The notes under the pieces: model-generated
The model's input: only the letters and a program-made list of their open reading frames with translations
Told to the model about the DNA's origin: nothing
Databases searched by the model: none
NCBI RefSeq assembly: GCF_007746075.1
Contig: NZ_CP036339.1
Span: forward strand, 2,614,885 to 2,678,884
Reading direction: 5' to 3'
DNA from: Lacipirellula limnantheis
GTDB taxonomy: Bacteria > Planctomycetota > Planctomycetia > Pirellulales > Lacipirellulaceae
DNA length: 64,000 nucleotides
Translations under genes and position numbers: made by a program
In this document: positions 43,092 to 52,284 of the stretch, one piece after another
Layout of the letters: each line of letters opens with the position of its first letter
How positions within the stretch are numbered: position 1 is the stretch's first letter

Positions 43092-44453
43092 CTACTTTGA
43101 CTCTCGGGCGGCCGCGATGATCGCGGTCAGGCTCCGCTCGACGTCGTCGCTGGTCGTCGCCCAACTCGAGACGCTGATCCGCATTGCCTTGCGTCCTTTC
43201 CACACCGTCCCGCCGCACCAGCATTCCCCCGAGCGTTGAATGCGAGCGATGACGCGCTCAGTCGTCGCTTCATCCTCGAAGCCTACCAGCACCTGATTGA
43301 TGACGACTTCGTTGAGGACCTCGATGCCAGCAGCGCGTAAACCCGCGGCAAAGCGGCAGGCGTGGTCGCTGCAACGATCGACTAACTCCGCGAGCCCCGT
43401 GCGGCCAAGCGTCCGCAGCGCTGCCCAAACATCGATCGCCCGCGCTCGCTGCGACGACTGCGGCGTGTGATGCATGGGATCGAGTTCGCCGTCCGGCAAA
43501 TAATCCGCGCGGGCCGACATACTCGGCCGCAATAGCGCCGCGTCGCGAATCAGGATGATGCCAGAGTCGTACGGCACATTGAGCCATTTGTGCCCATCGG
43601 TCGCCCATGAGTCGGCGTCAGCGATGCCGGCCGTGAGGTAGCGCCGCGTCGGCGAAGCGGCCGCCCAGAGGCCGATAGCGCCATCGACGTGGACCCAGCC
43701 GCGTCGCTCACGAGCCCAGTCAATGATCTCGGGGAACGGATCGAAAGCGCCCGTGTTCAACTCGCCGGCCTGCGTCACGACGATCAGCGGCCCATTAACG
43801 TGCGGCAATCGCGCGGCGATGATGCGACCTTGCTCGTCGGTCGGCACGATAGTCGCGCGCTTGCGGCCAAGCCCGATGATCGACAACGACTTGGCGATCG
43901 TCGAGTGGGCCTGGTCGCCCACGACGACGGTCACCGGAGGAGCGCCAATCAGACCGTCCGCTGCGGCATCCCAACCCGACTGGGCCAGCACGAAATCTCG
44001 TGCCGCGGCCAAGCCGCAGAGGTTGGCGACCGTCGCGCCGCCGACGAACATCGCTTCGGCGCCTCGGGGGAGTTGCAGCGCCTCGACGAGCCACCGCGAT
44101 GCGACCGCTCGCACGCGACTCGCCAGTGGCGACATGGCCGACAGCGCGGCATTCTGATCCCATGCCGTCGCCAACATGTGGGCCGCCATCGCGCCCGGCA
44201 GGACGGCGCCGTTGACGAAGCCAAAATAGCGCCCCCCCGTCGTCGCCATCGTGGCAGGCGACCCGATGCGGTCGAGGAGGTCGAGCGTTTCGGCCGCCGA
44301 ACTCGGTTGCTCGGGAAAAGGCTCGTCGAATGACGCTAGGGCGGCGAGCGCCTCCGCTGTTGGGGCTACGCCGCGCGCGTCGAGGTTTGCATGGTAGGCG
44401 GCTGCGCGCTCCGCCGCATCGCGGATCAACGCCGAAGTCTCGTCCAGGTCCAT
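43092..44453 (-). CDS. PLP-dependent group II decarboxylase-like protein
   Basis: A 453-residue protein from ATG 44453; the frame extends far upstream but that part has no family match. GGRYFGFVNGAVLP near residue 74 is typical of group II amino-acid decarboxylases (aromatic-L-amino-acid or glutamate/tyrosine type). WVHVDGAIGLWAA gives the PLP-pairing Asp, and DSWATDGHKWLNVPYDSG the Schiff-base Lys near 290. It likely decarboxylates an amino acid, though some members do other PLP chemistry. Substrate unknown. Confidence 0.88.
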   Translation of the reverse strand: MDLDETSALIRDAAERAAAYHANLDARGVAPTAEALAALASFDEPFPEQPSSAAETLDLLDRIGSPATMATTGGRYFGFVNGAVLPGAMAAHMLATAWDQNAALSAMSPLASRVRAVASRWLVEALQLPRGAEAMFVGGATVANLCGLAAARDFVLAQSGWDAAADGLIGAPPVTVVVGDQAHSTIAKSLSIIGLGRKRATIVPTDEQGRIIAARLPHVNGPLIVVTQAGELNTGAFDPFPEIIDWARERRGWVHVDGAIGLWAAASPTRRYLTAGIADADSWATDGHKWLNVPYDSGIILIRDAALLRPSMSARADYLPDGELDPMHHTPQSSQRARAIDVWAALRTLGRTGLAELVDRCSDHACRFAAGLRAAGIEVLNEVVINQVLVGFEDEATTERVIARIQRSGECWCGGTVWKGRKAMRISVSSWATTSDDVERSLTAIIAAARESK

Positions 44454-44509
44454 CGACAAATTCGACCTGCCGGCGGCAGAGCAGTCAACGCGGCCACCGT
44501 CGGCACGGC

Positions 44510-45793
44510 TTAAAACGTTACTTCCAGTCCCGCGTCGGCGCCATGAGCGACGACGGTCGTGCCGAACATTCCCGGATTGGCCGGTTGCGTTCCGCCGCCG
44601 GCCTGGACCGGCGGCAGATTGCGAGGATCGGTTGCCAGTTCCGGCGGCAGCTGCGAGGCCGCCTGGACGGCGTCGTTCCAAACGATGACGTTGTAGCCGA
44701 ACCGTGCGCTCACCCGCGGCGATATCTGGCACCCGACGCCCAAGCGAAAGCGTGGAATGACCGTTGCCTTCGTATCGTTATAGTTGCCGATATTGGTGAC
44801 GCTCGACGTGAGCAGACCGCCGGGGTTCGACGTCGATCCGGCGTTCGGGACAGTCGTCGTCGTGCCGCCGTTGATCGATACGTCCCGGATGTTGCCGCCC
44901 ACGGCGATGGCGGCGAGCCCGTCGATCCACAGGAAGCCTTCCTGCCGCCGGCCCTGCAGCCCAATTTCACCCCCATGGAATTGGTTGCGGGCCCCGAACT
45001 TATCCTCGACGAGAACCGACGTGCCGGGAACCAGCGGCGTCGTCGTGCCGTCGAGGACCATCAAATCTTCATTAATTTGCAGCGACGAGTTGTGTTGATA
45101 GTAACGGTAGCCGCCGACAACGGTGATCCAGCTGCTTGTGCCGCAGGAGGTTGAATCGCCGCAACTCCAGAGACATTTTTCCAGTCCGAGTCCGGCGCCC
45201 TGGAACTGGCTGGTGCTTTGGACGTGAACGTTTCCCGCTAACTGATCAGGCACGTTCACCATTTCGGCGTCTTGCGTGCCCAACTCGCTGTTGAAGAAGG
45301 GCCTTGCGTAGATGATGCCGTCATCGGGGCCCAGGCTCGAATTAAACCCGTTGTCGCCGATGCGGAAGTAGTCGCCGATCACGGCCAGTCCGCAGGCGGG
45401 GTCGAGCCAGAATCCGCCACTCAGGGCGAATCCCGATCGCCATTTGTCGGTCAGCTCATCGCCGCCGACGAGTACGGTGGTAGTCGGCTGATCGAGCCGA
45501 CCGGCCGTGGCGGGCGAGGTTCCGTCGGGGCTTGAGGTGACCAACGGCGGCGCTTCGGCGCCGGTGACTTGCCAATAAAGGTACTCGCCGCGGAGCCAGA
45601 ACCGGTCGCAACCGTTTCCTTTACACGACCCGTTACAGCACTCGCCGCAGGAGTCGCAGCAGAGATCGGCAATGCCGCAGACTGGTTCGCCGCAATCGAT
45701 GGCGTGACATCGTCGCGTGCCGGCGACGCTGGAAAGTACCGAAAGTACGCAAAGCAGCGCAGCGCGCCGCTTCGCCGCAGCGATGAAAAGCAT
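44510..45793 (-). CDS. BBP7-family outer-membrane beta-barrel protein
   Basis: A 427-residue protein. Residues 1-30 form a signal peptide. A Cys-rich stretch follows (CGEPVCGIADLCCDSCGECC). The segment RGEYLYWQVTGAEAPPLVT is a signature of the planctomycete BBP7 barrel family. Alternating strands continue to the end, which closes with Phe (DAGLEVTF), as expected for barrel assembly. The family is found almost only in planctomycetes. The role is unknown, presumably as an outer-membrane structural or transport protein. Confidence 0.9.
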   Translation of the reverse strand: MLFIAAAKRRAALLCVLSVLSSVAGTRRCHAIDCGEPVCGIADLCCDSCGECCNGSCKGNGCDRFWLRGEYLYWQVTGAEAPPLVTSSPDGTSPATAGRLDQPTTTVLVGGDELTDKWRSGFALSGGFWLDPACGLAVIGDYFRIGDNGFNSSLGPDDGIIYARPFFNSELGTQDAEMVNVPDQLAGNVHVQSTSQFQGAGLGLEKCLWSCGDSTSCGTSSWITVVGGYRYYQHNSSLQINEDLMVLDGTTTPLVPGTSVLVEDKFGARNQFHGGEIGLQGRRQEGFLWIDGLAAIAVGGNIRDVSINGGTTTTVPNAGSTSNPGGLLTSSVTNIGNYNDTKATVIPRFRLGVGCQISPRVSARFGYNVIVWNDAVQAASQLPPELATDPRNLPPVQAGGGTQPANPGMFGTTVVAHGADAGLEVTF

Positions 45794-46252
45794 TGGATTC
45801 CCCCCCAGGAATTCTGAACGGCAACCAGCGTTCGTTGAGAAGAGGCGCCGGTTCTACGGGTCGCCGTGGTTGCGTTCACTATTCCTATCGGCGGAACATG
45901 CACGTGCGATTGACCGTGAGTTGGGCGGCAAAGGCCCTCGAATGGGTTTCGCGCGTGAAGATGGGTCGAGTTTTCCGGCATGCCGCGGCGGGCCCCCGCA
46001 TCCGGCCGTGGGCCCGATGGTAGCCGTTGCAGCGGTTGCGCCGCAAAGGGTCTCCATGCTGCAATCGTCGCCGTCTGCCGCCGATCTACTACTGGAGTGG
46101 GTCGATCGAAACCCGCCGCGAACCTGTTCTGGCCCCGCCGCCACCAGAGGTTTTCGCCATGAACGGCGGGGCCCTCGCCCAATACGAGGTGCGTTGACAG
46201 GTCGGGAGCCGCCTGATAATTTCGATCGTCTGGCAACGGCCTTGCCAGCAAC
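45794..46252. other. Gap between BBP7 and tRNA-Ala
   Basis: About 460 bases without a supported gene. The tRNA promoter is at its right end. A 181-residue open frame on the plus strand runs through the BBP7 start and this gap, but has no family resemblance. Confidence 0.4.
46194..46220 (+). promoter_or_regulatory. Promoter of tRNA-Ala
   Basis: A perfect -35 TTGACA at 46194-46199 and a -10 GATAAT at 46215-46220, spaced by 15 bases. They lie about 32 bases upstream of the tRNA 5' end. The spacing is slightly short. Confidence 0.5.
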
Positions 46253-46325
46253 GGGGGATTAGCTCAGTTGGGAGAGCGTTTGGCTGGCAGCCAAAAGGTC
46301 AGCGGTTCGAACCCGCTATCCTCCA
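46253..46325 (+). tRNA. tRNA-Ala (GGC anticodon)
   Basis: The cloverleaf folds fully. The acceptor arms GGGGGAT and ATCCTCC include the G3-U70 wobble pair that marks alanine tRNAs. The D arm is GCTC and GAGC. The anticodon arm TTTGG, loop CTGGCAG, CCAAA gives anticodon GGC. The T arm is AGCGG, TTCGAAC, CCGCT, and the discriminator base is A. The CCA end is not encoded, so it must be added after transcription. It reads GCC and GCU codons. Confidence 0.96.
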
Positions 46326-46564
46326 CTTCGACGTAACTTTCTGTCGGATCTTGTTTTAAGCTCCGACCGCAGCGCCCCGCAAATGTTCATCTCGCGGGCG
46401 GCTGTCTCTCCAGGAAGGAGGACGAAGGCTCTCAACAGGTCACGGCAGCCAAGTTGGCGACTTCTGCCGCTGGCCGCCCCAATCTGGCAGGAAGCTCGTT
46501 TGAGCTGCAGTCTCGAGCGGCCCACCCTTCAGGTCCACATCAGGCTGCTGAATGGCAAGCGTCG

Positions 46565-47317
46565 CTAAGCTGCGGCCCGCCTACCAACAGATTGCTCTGA
46601 TGCCACCCCAGTTAGCTCATTGAAGGCGGCTCTAGCAACGGCGGCGCGCTGAGAGTCTGCCAGGATCTCGCGCACCTGAGCAATTGCGTAGCGCTTGCAT
46701 TGAGCGCGAATGGTAGGGAGGCCGAACATCGCCAAGGCGATCGCCACGGCGAGAGTTTGAAAGCCGATGCGATACGCATCGAACGCGATCAACGTGAAGC
46801 TCGTGAGCGTGATCACGAACGTCGCCTCCACTCCTACCCAAAACCACGACCAGGCGTCGAGCGCTTGGTAAACGAGCTGTTGGTCAATTTGCGCGTGCGC
46901 GCCGTTAACGTATGGATAAAACGCTTGACGCATGATGTGGTGGCGAGCGCGCCGTCGCGGTTCGTCGCCGCGAGCTTCGAGGTCGACGCCGAGGCGGCGT
47001 CCGAATTCGGCGAGAATCACCTCGGTTTCGAAACTTTCACGAATGCCCAGCCAATCCGAGATGCGGGCATGCAGTCGAAAGACGCGCGCAAGAATCCCGA
47101 CGAGAAGCGCGGGCAGCAAGTAGCCGCCGGCGATCGGTAGCAGCTTGTCGACCCGTGAAGCAATCGCAAGGTCAATTTTGCCCAAGGAGGCATCGATAGC
47201 AGGCACGAACAAGCGCAGCATCCAAACGCCGGCGAGCGCACAAGCTGTCGTGAACCAGAAGATGCGATTGAGCATCGACTGGTAGTCGGTGATCGGCGCC
47301 AAGGGATTGAGCGACAT
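46565..47317 (-). CDS. Membrane protein of unknown function
   Basis: A 250-residue protein from ATG 47317; a TTG one codon earlier is also possible. Hydrophobic segments lie at about 18-38, 60-80, 157-180 and 184-205. The stretch between the second and third is charged and probably cytoplasmic (FRLHARISDWLGIRESFETE, then RRRARHHIMRQAFYPYVNG). I do not recognise the family. Composition fits a real gene. Neighbours give no hint. Confidence 0.6.
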   Translation of the reverse strand: MSLNPLAPITDYQSMLNRIFWFTTACALAGVWMLRLFVPAIDASLGKIDLAIASRVDKLLPIAGGYLLPALLVGILARVFRLHARISDWLGIRESFETEVILAEFGRRLGVDLEARGDEPRRRARHHIMRQAFYPYVNGAHAQIDQQLVYQALDAWSWFWVGVEATFVITLTSFTLIAFDAYRIGFQTLAVAIALAMFGLPTIRAQCKRYAIAQVREILADSQRAAVARAAFNELTGVASEQSVGRRAAA

Positions 47318-47847
47318 CAATACGCACGAGTGAGCGGTGCGCGACTGCGGAAGAGCGGTCGCGTCGATGGGAGAATGGCGGCGGACTGTACCAAACTACC
47401 GGCCGCCGCTTAAAGACCACCTTGCGGCGACCGGACCCCTAACACGACGTGGGTTGCCTTTCCCGCTCAATTTGCCGTTAGGTTCCCGTTGTGGGTATAG
47501 TTTATGAGGCGAAAACCGTTCTTGTCGCGGCGTGCCAGCATGTAGGCAGCCTTGCCGCCGACCTTTCCGGCGACGCCTGTGAGGCGCCTAGGTCGATGGG
47601 CGTGAGGCGCCGGATAGGGCCGCTCAGCTGATTTTTCGTAAGCATTTCCTGACGAAACCAAGTCGCGAAGGCTGTGAACGTTGACTTGAATGAAGAGGCG
47701 GGCCGTCATTGCAAACGATGAGACGCTGAGACCGCCGTCTGACCGACTCGTCCCGTGCGAGGATTCTGTTTGTTAACGCTCATTTTCATTCGGCCGACGC
47801 CGGCGCAGTTGTAGTAGACGTTCTAACAGTCCAGAGGCAGCGAACGA
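47318..47847. other. Gap between two divergent genes
   Basis: About 530 bases. An 80-residue frame on the minus strand (47467-47709) has no ribosome-binding site or family resemblance and is not called. The stretch should hold promoters for both flanking genes. No repeat was seen. Confidence 0.4.
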
Positions 47848-49572
47848 ATGCGCCAGTGGTCCTGCATCCTTCCGAGAAGAATCCTGTTGACGGTCTTCGC
47901 GGCGTCGCGCCTCTTCTCTGAGACGCGGGCGGGCGTCGACTTCGAGCAGGAGGTGAAGCCGCTCATTGAGTCGGCCTGTTTGCGCTGCCACGACGCGGAC
48001 CACGACGAGGGCGGGCTGCGGCTCGACTCACTGCATGCGGCAGGCGAATCGATCGTGCCCGGCAACGCAAAAGACAGCTCATTCTACGCACGCATGCTGC
48101 TGCCGGCCGACGATGAGGGCGCGATGCCGCCGGATGGGCCTCGGATCGATCCGGCGCAACTTGAAGTCGTCCGACAATGGATCGACGATGGCGCGAACTG
48201 GCCAGCGGAGGCAAAGCTAACTCCACGGCCGCGAATTGACTTCGTTGCTCATGTGCAGCCCATCTTGGAGATCAATTGCGTTTCGTGCCACAACGAGGAA
48301 AAGGCTGAAGGCGAAGTCAATCTCACCACTGCCGAGGCCGTTGCTGCACCTGACGGACTACTCGTCCCGTTCCGTCCGCAGTCTAGCCTGCTTTACGTCG
48401 TCGTTTCCGCAGCGAAGGATGATCCTGCGTTGATGCCTCCGCCAGATCATGGCGGTCCGTTGGCTCACGAAGACGTCGAGACGTTGCGGCTCTGGATTAC
48501 GCAGGGCGTCTCATGGCCGCGAGATGCGAAGCTAAAGGTACGTCCGCGATCAGAGCCGTCGGGGCGGCCATCTTCGCCCGACGACATGGAACTCGTGCGG
48601 CGCATCCACGCCAAGATCGTCGCGAACGATCGTTCGCGCACCGATGCTGAGATGCAGGACTACGCGGCGGAGGTGCCGCAGACTGGCGCCCCTTATGAAA
48701 TGGTGGCGATTCAAGGCGGCGAGTTCGAAATGGGAAGTCCGTCCGAGGAATCGGGGCGGCAGGATGACGAAGGTCCGCAAGTCGCGGTGCGCGTCGACCC
48801 GTTTTGGATCGGTAAGCATGAGGTGAGCTGGGACGAATACGAACCGTACATGCTCACCGGGATCGAGCGGATGAAGAACGGGACGCGCAAGGACTTTGAC
48901 TGGGGGCGGCATACCGACGTCGACGCCGTCAGCCAGCCGACGACTCCGTACGTGGAGATGAGCTTCGGGATGGGGCAGTACGGGTATCCCGCGATCAGCA
49001 TGACGCAGCATGCCGCCAACAAATACTGCGAGTGGCTGAGCGCGCAAACGGGCGAATTTTACCGCTTGCCCACCGAAGCTGAGTGGGAGTACGCCTGTCG
49101 CGCTGGGACGACGACGGCTTACTCTTTTGGGGAAGATCCAGCAAATCTTGACGATTACGCTTGGCATGAAGCCAATAGTGAGGAAAAATACCAGCTGGTC
49201 GGCGAGAAGAAGCCCAATCCCTGGGGCCTCCACGACATGCACGGTAACGTGGCGGAGTGGACGATCGACCAGTATGTGCCCGACTACTTTTCCAGACTGA
49301 AGTCCGGAGCCGAGAATCCGTTCATTCGCCCCACCAAGTTGTATCCGCGTAGCGTGCGCGGCGGCGGGTGGGCCGACGGTCCGGAACTCCTGCGGTCAGC
49401 AGCCCGACGCGGGTCGGAAGCCGCATGGCAGCAGCAAGATCCGCAACTTCCCAAAAGCTTGTGGTATTTGACCGACGCCCCGTGGGTCGGTTTTCGCATC
49501 GTACGCCCTTTGAAGACGCCTTCGGCCGAAGAAATGCATTTCTACTGGAACTGTTCTTCGCCGAAGCCCTAG
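47848..49572 (+). CDS. Planctomycete cytochrome c fused to an FGE-sulfatase (SUMF1) domain
   Basis: A 574-residue protein with a signal peptide (1-28). Two planctomycete-type cytochrome c (PSCyt1-like) units follow: the first has CLRCHD at 44-48 and the second CVSCHN at 144-148. Each has a following MPP motif that may give the Met ligand. Residues 284-555 form an FGE/SUMF1 domain: MVAIQGGEFEMGSP, LPTEAEWEYACRAGT, GLHDMHGNVAEW and SVRGGGW. The two active-site Cys of true formylglycine-generating enzymes are not seen at the end, so oxidation of sulfatases is unlikely. The next gene is in the same direction, 54 bases on. Confidence 0.88.
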   Translation: MRQWSCILPRRILLTVFAASRLFSETRAGVDFEQEVKPLIESACLRCHDADHDEGGLRLDSLHAAGESIVPGNAKDSSFYARMLLPADDEGAMPPDGPRIDPAQLEVVRQWIDDGANWPAEAKLTPRPRIDFVAHVQPILEINCVSCHNEEKAEGEVNLTTAEAVAAPDGLLVPFRPQSSLLYVVVSAAKDDPALMPPPDHGGPLAHEDVETLRLWITQGVSWPRDAKLKVRPRSEPSGRPSSPDDMELVRRIHAKIVANDRSRTDAEMQDYAAEVPQTGAPYEMVAIQGGEFEMGSPSEESGRQDDEGPQVAVRVDPFWIGKHEVSWDEYEPYMLTGIERMKNGTRKDFDWGRHTDVDAVSQPTTPYVEMSFGMGQYGYPAISMTQHAANKYCEWLSAQTGEFYRLPTEAEWEYACRAGTTTAYSFGEDPANLDDYAWHEANSEEKYQLVGEKKPNPWGLHDMHGNVAEWTIDQYVPDYFSRLKSGAENPFIRPTKLYPRSVRGGGWADGPELLRSAARRGSEAAWQQQDPQLPKSLWYLTDAPWVGFRIVRPLKTPSAEEMHFYWNCSSPKP

Positions 49573-49626
49573 TTGGCCCGGGCACTTATCACGTTCCGAA
49601 CACGATTGATCAGGTAGGAGCACGCC

Positions 49627-51012
49627 ATGCAACGCGAAGAATCGCAGGCTGACCGTCGTCACTTTATCAAGGTCGCCGGGGCAGTCTCGGCGCTGGGTGC
49701 GCTCAAGGCGCCGCATGTCTTCGCTAACGCCGGGTCAGACCACGTGCTGCAGCTGGCGCTTGTCGGCGCCGGCGGGCGCGGCACTGGCGCTGTCGCCGAC
49801 GCGCTGACGGGCGCGGGTTATCCGATGAAGCTGGTCGCGGTGGCGGACGTGTTTCCGCATCGTCTCGCGGAGAGCCTCGACACGCTTAAGCAAAACTTTG
49901 CCGACAAGCCAGAACTGATCGACGTGCCCGAGGATCGCCGTTTCATCGGATTCGACGCCTACAAGCAGGCGATGGACGCATTGCGACCCGGCGACGTGGT
50001 CATTTTTGCGTCGCCGTTGGCGTTCCGTTGGGTCCACTTTCAGTATGCTATCGACAAGGGGCTCCATGTATTCATGGAGAAGCCGCTGGTCGCAGACGGA
50101 CCGACGGGCAAGCGGATGCTCGAGCTCGCCAAAAAGGCCGACGAGAAAAACTTGAAGTGCGGCGTCGGACTCATGGTGCGCCACTGCCGCGGCCGACAGG
50201 AACTGCATAAGCGCATCCAAGACGGCGAGATCGGCGACATTGTTTGCGCCCGGGCGTACCGCATGCACGGTCCCGTCGGCACCTGCTTCACGGCGGCCAA
50301 GCCGGCGGACAAAGACGAGTTAATGTGGCAGATTGAGAAGTTCCACAGCTTTATCTGGGCCAGCGGCGGTTTGTTCAGCGATTTCTACATCCATCAGATC
50401 GATGAGGTCTCGTGGATGAAGAACGCCTGGCCCGTGAAAGCGCAGGCGCTCGGCGGCCGTCATTACCGCGGGGATTTCGTCGATCAGAATTTCGACAACT
50501 ATGCCGTCGAATACACCTTCGACGATGGCTCGGTCTTCTTCTTCGATGGTCGCACGATGCTGGGATGCCGCAACGACATGTCGAGCGTCGTGCTGGGGTC
50601 GAAGGGATCGGCGATCGTTAGCACTTCGGGGCATCATCCCGGCAAGGTGCGGACCTACAAGAGCTTTGGGCAAGATCGCGACAACATGCTGTGGGCCTAT
50701 CCGCAGCCCGAAGAAAGTCCGTACCAGTTGGAATGGAAGGACCTTGTCAAGGCGATCGTCCACGACGAGCCGTACAACGAGGTGCCGCGCGGCGTCGAGG
50801 CAAGCCTGGTGACCAGCATGGGACGCATGGCGGCGCACACCGGCCAGGAAATCACCTATGAGCAGATGCTGAACTGTCCGCACGAAATGGCGCCGGGCGT
50901 GGCGGACTTGGCACAGACGGGGGCGGCCCCGCTGACTCCTGATGAGCAAGGGCGGTACCCTGTGCCGAACCCGGGCAAGGAGCGACGTCGCGAGTACAGC
51001 GATAAGGTCTGA
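49627..51012 (+). CDS. Tat-exported Gfo/Idh/MocA-family oxidoreductase
   Basis: A 461-residue protein with AGGAG before ATG 49627. The N-terminus carries a Tat signal (DRRHFIKVAGAVSALGAL). The Rossmann fold starts at LALVGAGGRGTGAVADAL, and FMEKPLVADG supplies the conserved Lys-Pro that contacts the nicotinamide. The C-terminal alpha/beta domain starts near 190. Exported enzymes of this type are abundant in planctomycetes. Some bind NAD tightly, and substrates are usually sugars or inositols. It probably shares a transcript with the cytochrome-FGE fusion upstream. Confidence 0.92.
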   Translation: MQREESQADRRHFIKVAGAVSALGALKAPHVFANAGSDHVLQLALVGAGGRGTGAVADALTGAGYPMKLVAVADVFPHRLAESLDTLKQNFADKPELIDVPEDRRFIGFDAYKQAMDALRPGDVVIFASPLAFRWVHFQYAIDKGLHVFMEKPLVADGPTGKRMLELAKKADEKNLKCGVGLMVRHCRGRQELHKRIQDGEIGDIVCARAYRMHGPVGTCFTAAKPADKDELMWQIEKFHSFIWASGGLFSDFYIHQIDEVSWMKNAWPVKAQALGGRHYRGDFVDQNFDNYAVEYTFDDGSVFFFDGRTMLGCRNDMSSVVLGSKGSAIVSTSGHHPGKVRTYKSFGQDRDNMLWAYPQPEESPYQLEWKDLVKAIVHDEPYNEVPRGVEASLVTSMGRMAAHTGQEITYEQMLNCPHEMAPGVADLAQTGAAPLTPDEQGRYPVPNPGKERRREYSDKV

Positions 51013-51382
51013 GTCTTCGCAGGGATCTCCTGCTGAGAGGTGAGCGGAGCGAGTGCGACGTGGCGTCGAGTTGGCGAGCCACGTTGGCGCACCGTCGAGG
51101 TACGCGCGGCCAGCTGCCGCAGAGGGCGATCTCGCGCGTGATGCGCCATATGCAGATCGATCCTCCTGCGCGCATGCTAGCTCTCCGCGTGTGGGCGGCC
51201 AGCGGGACCATGCGCTGTTCTTTTCGCGCCAGGGAAGGCGTTCGCGTCAGGATGACGTTGACGAAGGCGCCCAGAATCGGCTACGACTCCGCCGCGAACG
51301 ACTGACTCGGATGCAGTCTCCCTATCGATGCGCGCGCTAGATCCCACTCAGCGGTCGTCGGCACTCAACGATCGGTGTACTC
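51013..51382. other. Gap before the glycosyltransferase cluster
   Basis: About 370 bases with no supported gene and no strong hairpin. Probably the terminator of the MocA gene and the promoter of the polysaccharide genes. Confidence 0.4.
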
Positions 51383-52243
51383 ATGGCAGCCAAGCTGACC
51401 GTCCTTATCCCGTGCAAGAACGAGCGAAAGAACATTCGCGCTTGCATTGAATCCGTCGCCGGGATCGCCGATGAATTGCTGATCGCGGATTCGGGATCGG
51501 TCGACGGGACCATCGACGTCGTGAAGTCCCTCCACGGCTGCCGCTTGATCGAACGCGAGTATCGCAACTCGGCTGATTTTAAGAATTGGGCGATCCCGCA
51601 AGCTCGATTCGACTGGATTCTGCTGCTGGACGCCGACGAAAGGATCACCCCCGCGCTGGCGGAGGAGATTCGGCGGACGCTGGCTCAGCCCGATGAGCAG
51701 ATCGACGGCTACGCGATCGGGCGCTTGAATCACTTTCTTGGGCACCGAATCAAACGCTGCGGTTGGGACAATGATCGCGTCATTCGTCTTTTCCGTCGCG
51801 ACGCTTGCCGTTATCGCGAACGCTGGGTGCACGCTGAGATCAACTTGGACCGGGGCCGCGTTGCGACCCTTCGCGAGCCGATGCTCCATTACACGACTTG
51901 GACGTCGGATCAATACGTCGAGAAACTCAACCGCTACGCCGGCTGGGGAGCGCTTAATGCCGTCAATGAATCGCGGAGACCGCAGGCGCCGAGCATGGCA
52001 ACCCTAGCGCTGATCGCGCCGCTGCGATTCTTGCAGTTGTACATTTTGCGACGCGGCTTTCTCGATGGAGTTGCCGGGCTTCAGGTTTGTATGTACGCGG
52101 CCTTCTATTCGTTTCTGAAGAAGTCGAAGCTCTGGGAACTCCATCACGCCATTCCTCAACCCGACCCCGAGGCGACTCGCAAAAGTGGTTTAACCGAAAC
52201 TTCGTCGCATGTGGGATCCGACATTCGCAATCCAGCGGCCTAG
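51383..52243 (+). CDS. Family 2 glycosyltransferase, WaaE-like
   Basis: A 286-residue GT-A enzyme. LTVLIPCKNERKNI opens the nucleotide-sugar fold. ADSGSVDGT and LLLDADERIT give the DxD region. The C-terminal half is WaaE-like (DNDRVIRLFRRDACRYRERW, then HAEI and MLHYTTWT), ending in an amphipathic region near LIAPLRFLQLYILRRGFLDG that may touch the membrane. WaaE adds glucose to the LPS inner core. The acceptor here is unknown. The next gene begins 41 bases later. Confidence 0.9.
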   Translation: MAAKLTVLIPCKNERKNIRACIESVAGIADELLIADSGSVDGTIDVVKSLHGCRLIEREYRNSADFKNWAIPQARFDWILLLDADERITPALAEEIRRTLAQPDEQIDGYAIGRLNHFLGHRIKRCGWDNDRVIRLFRRDACRYRERWVHAEINLDRGRVATLREPMLHYTTWTSDQYVEKLNRYAGWGALNAVNESRRPQAPSMATLALIAPLRFLQLYILRRGFLDGVAGLQVCMYAAFYSFLKKSKLWELHHAIPQPDPEATRKSGLTETSSHVGSDIRNPAA

Positions 52244-52284
52244 CCTAGCTTTTTACGGCGCTGACACGCCAAACGTGCGAATCT

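Noticed and set aside
46231..46247. Second sigma-54-like match (TGGCAA-N5-TTGCC)
   Set aside because: It is explained by a small inverted repeat and sits between a good sigma-70-type promoter and the tRNA.
45717..46262. 181-residue frame over the BBP7 start and tRNA leader
   Set aside because: Overlaps the BBP7 start and signal peptide and the tRNA promoter; no family resemblance.
47467..47709. 80-residue minus-strand frame
   Set aside because: No ribosome-binding site, no family resemblance and unlikely composition; left as part of the gap.
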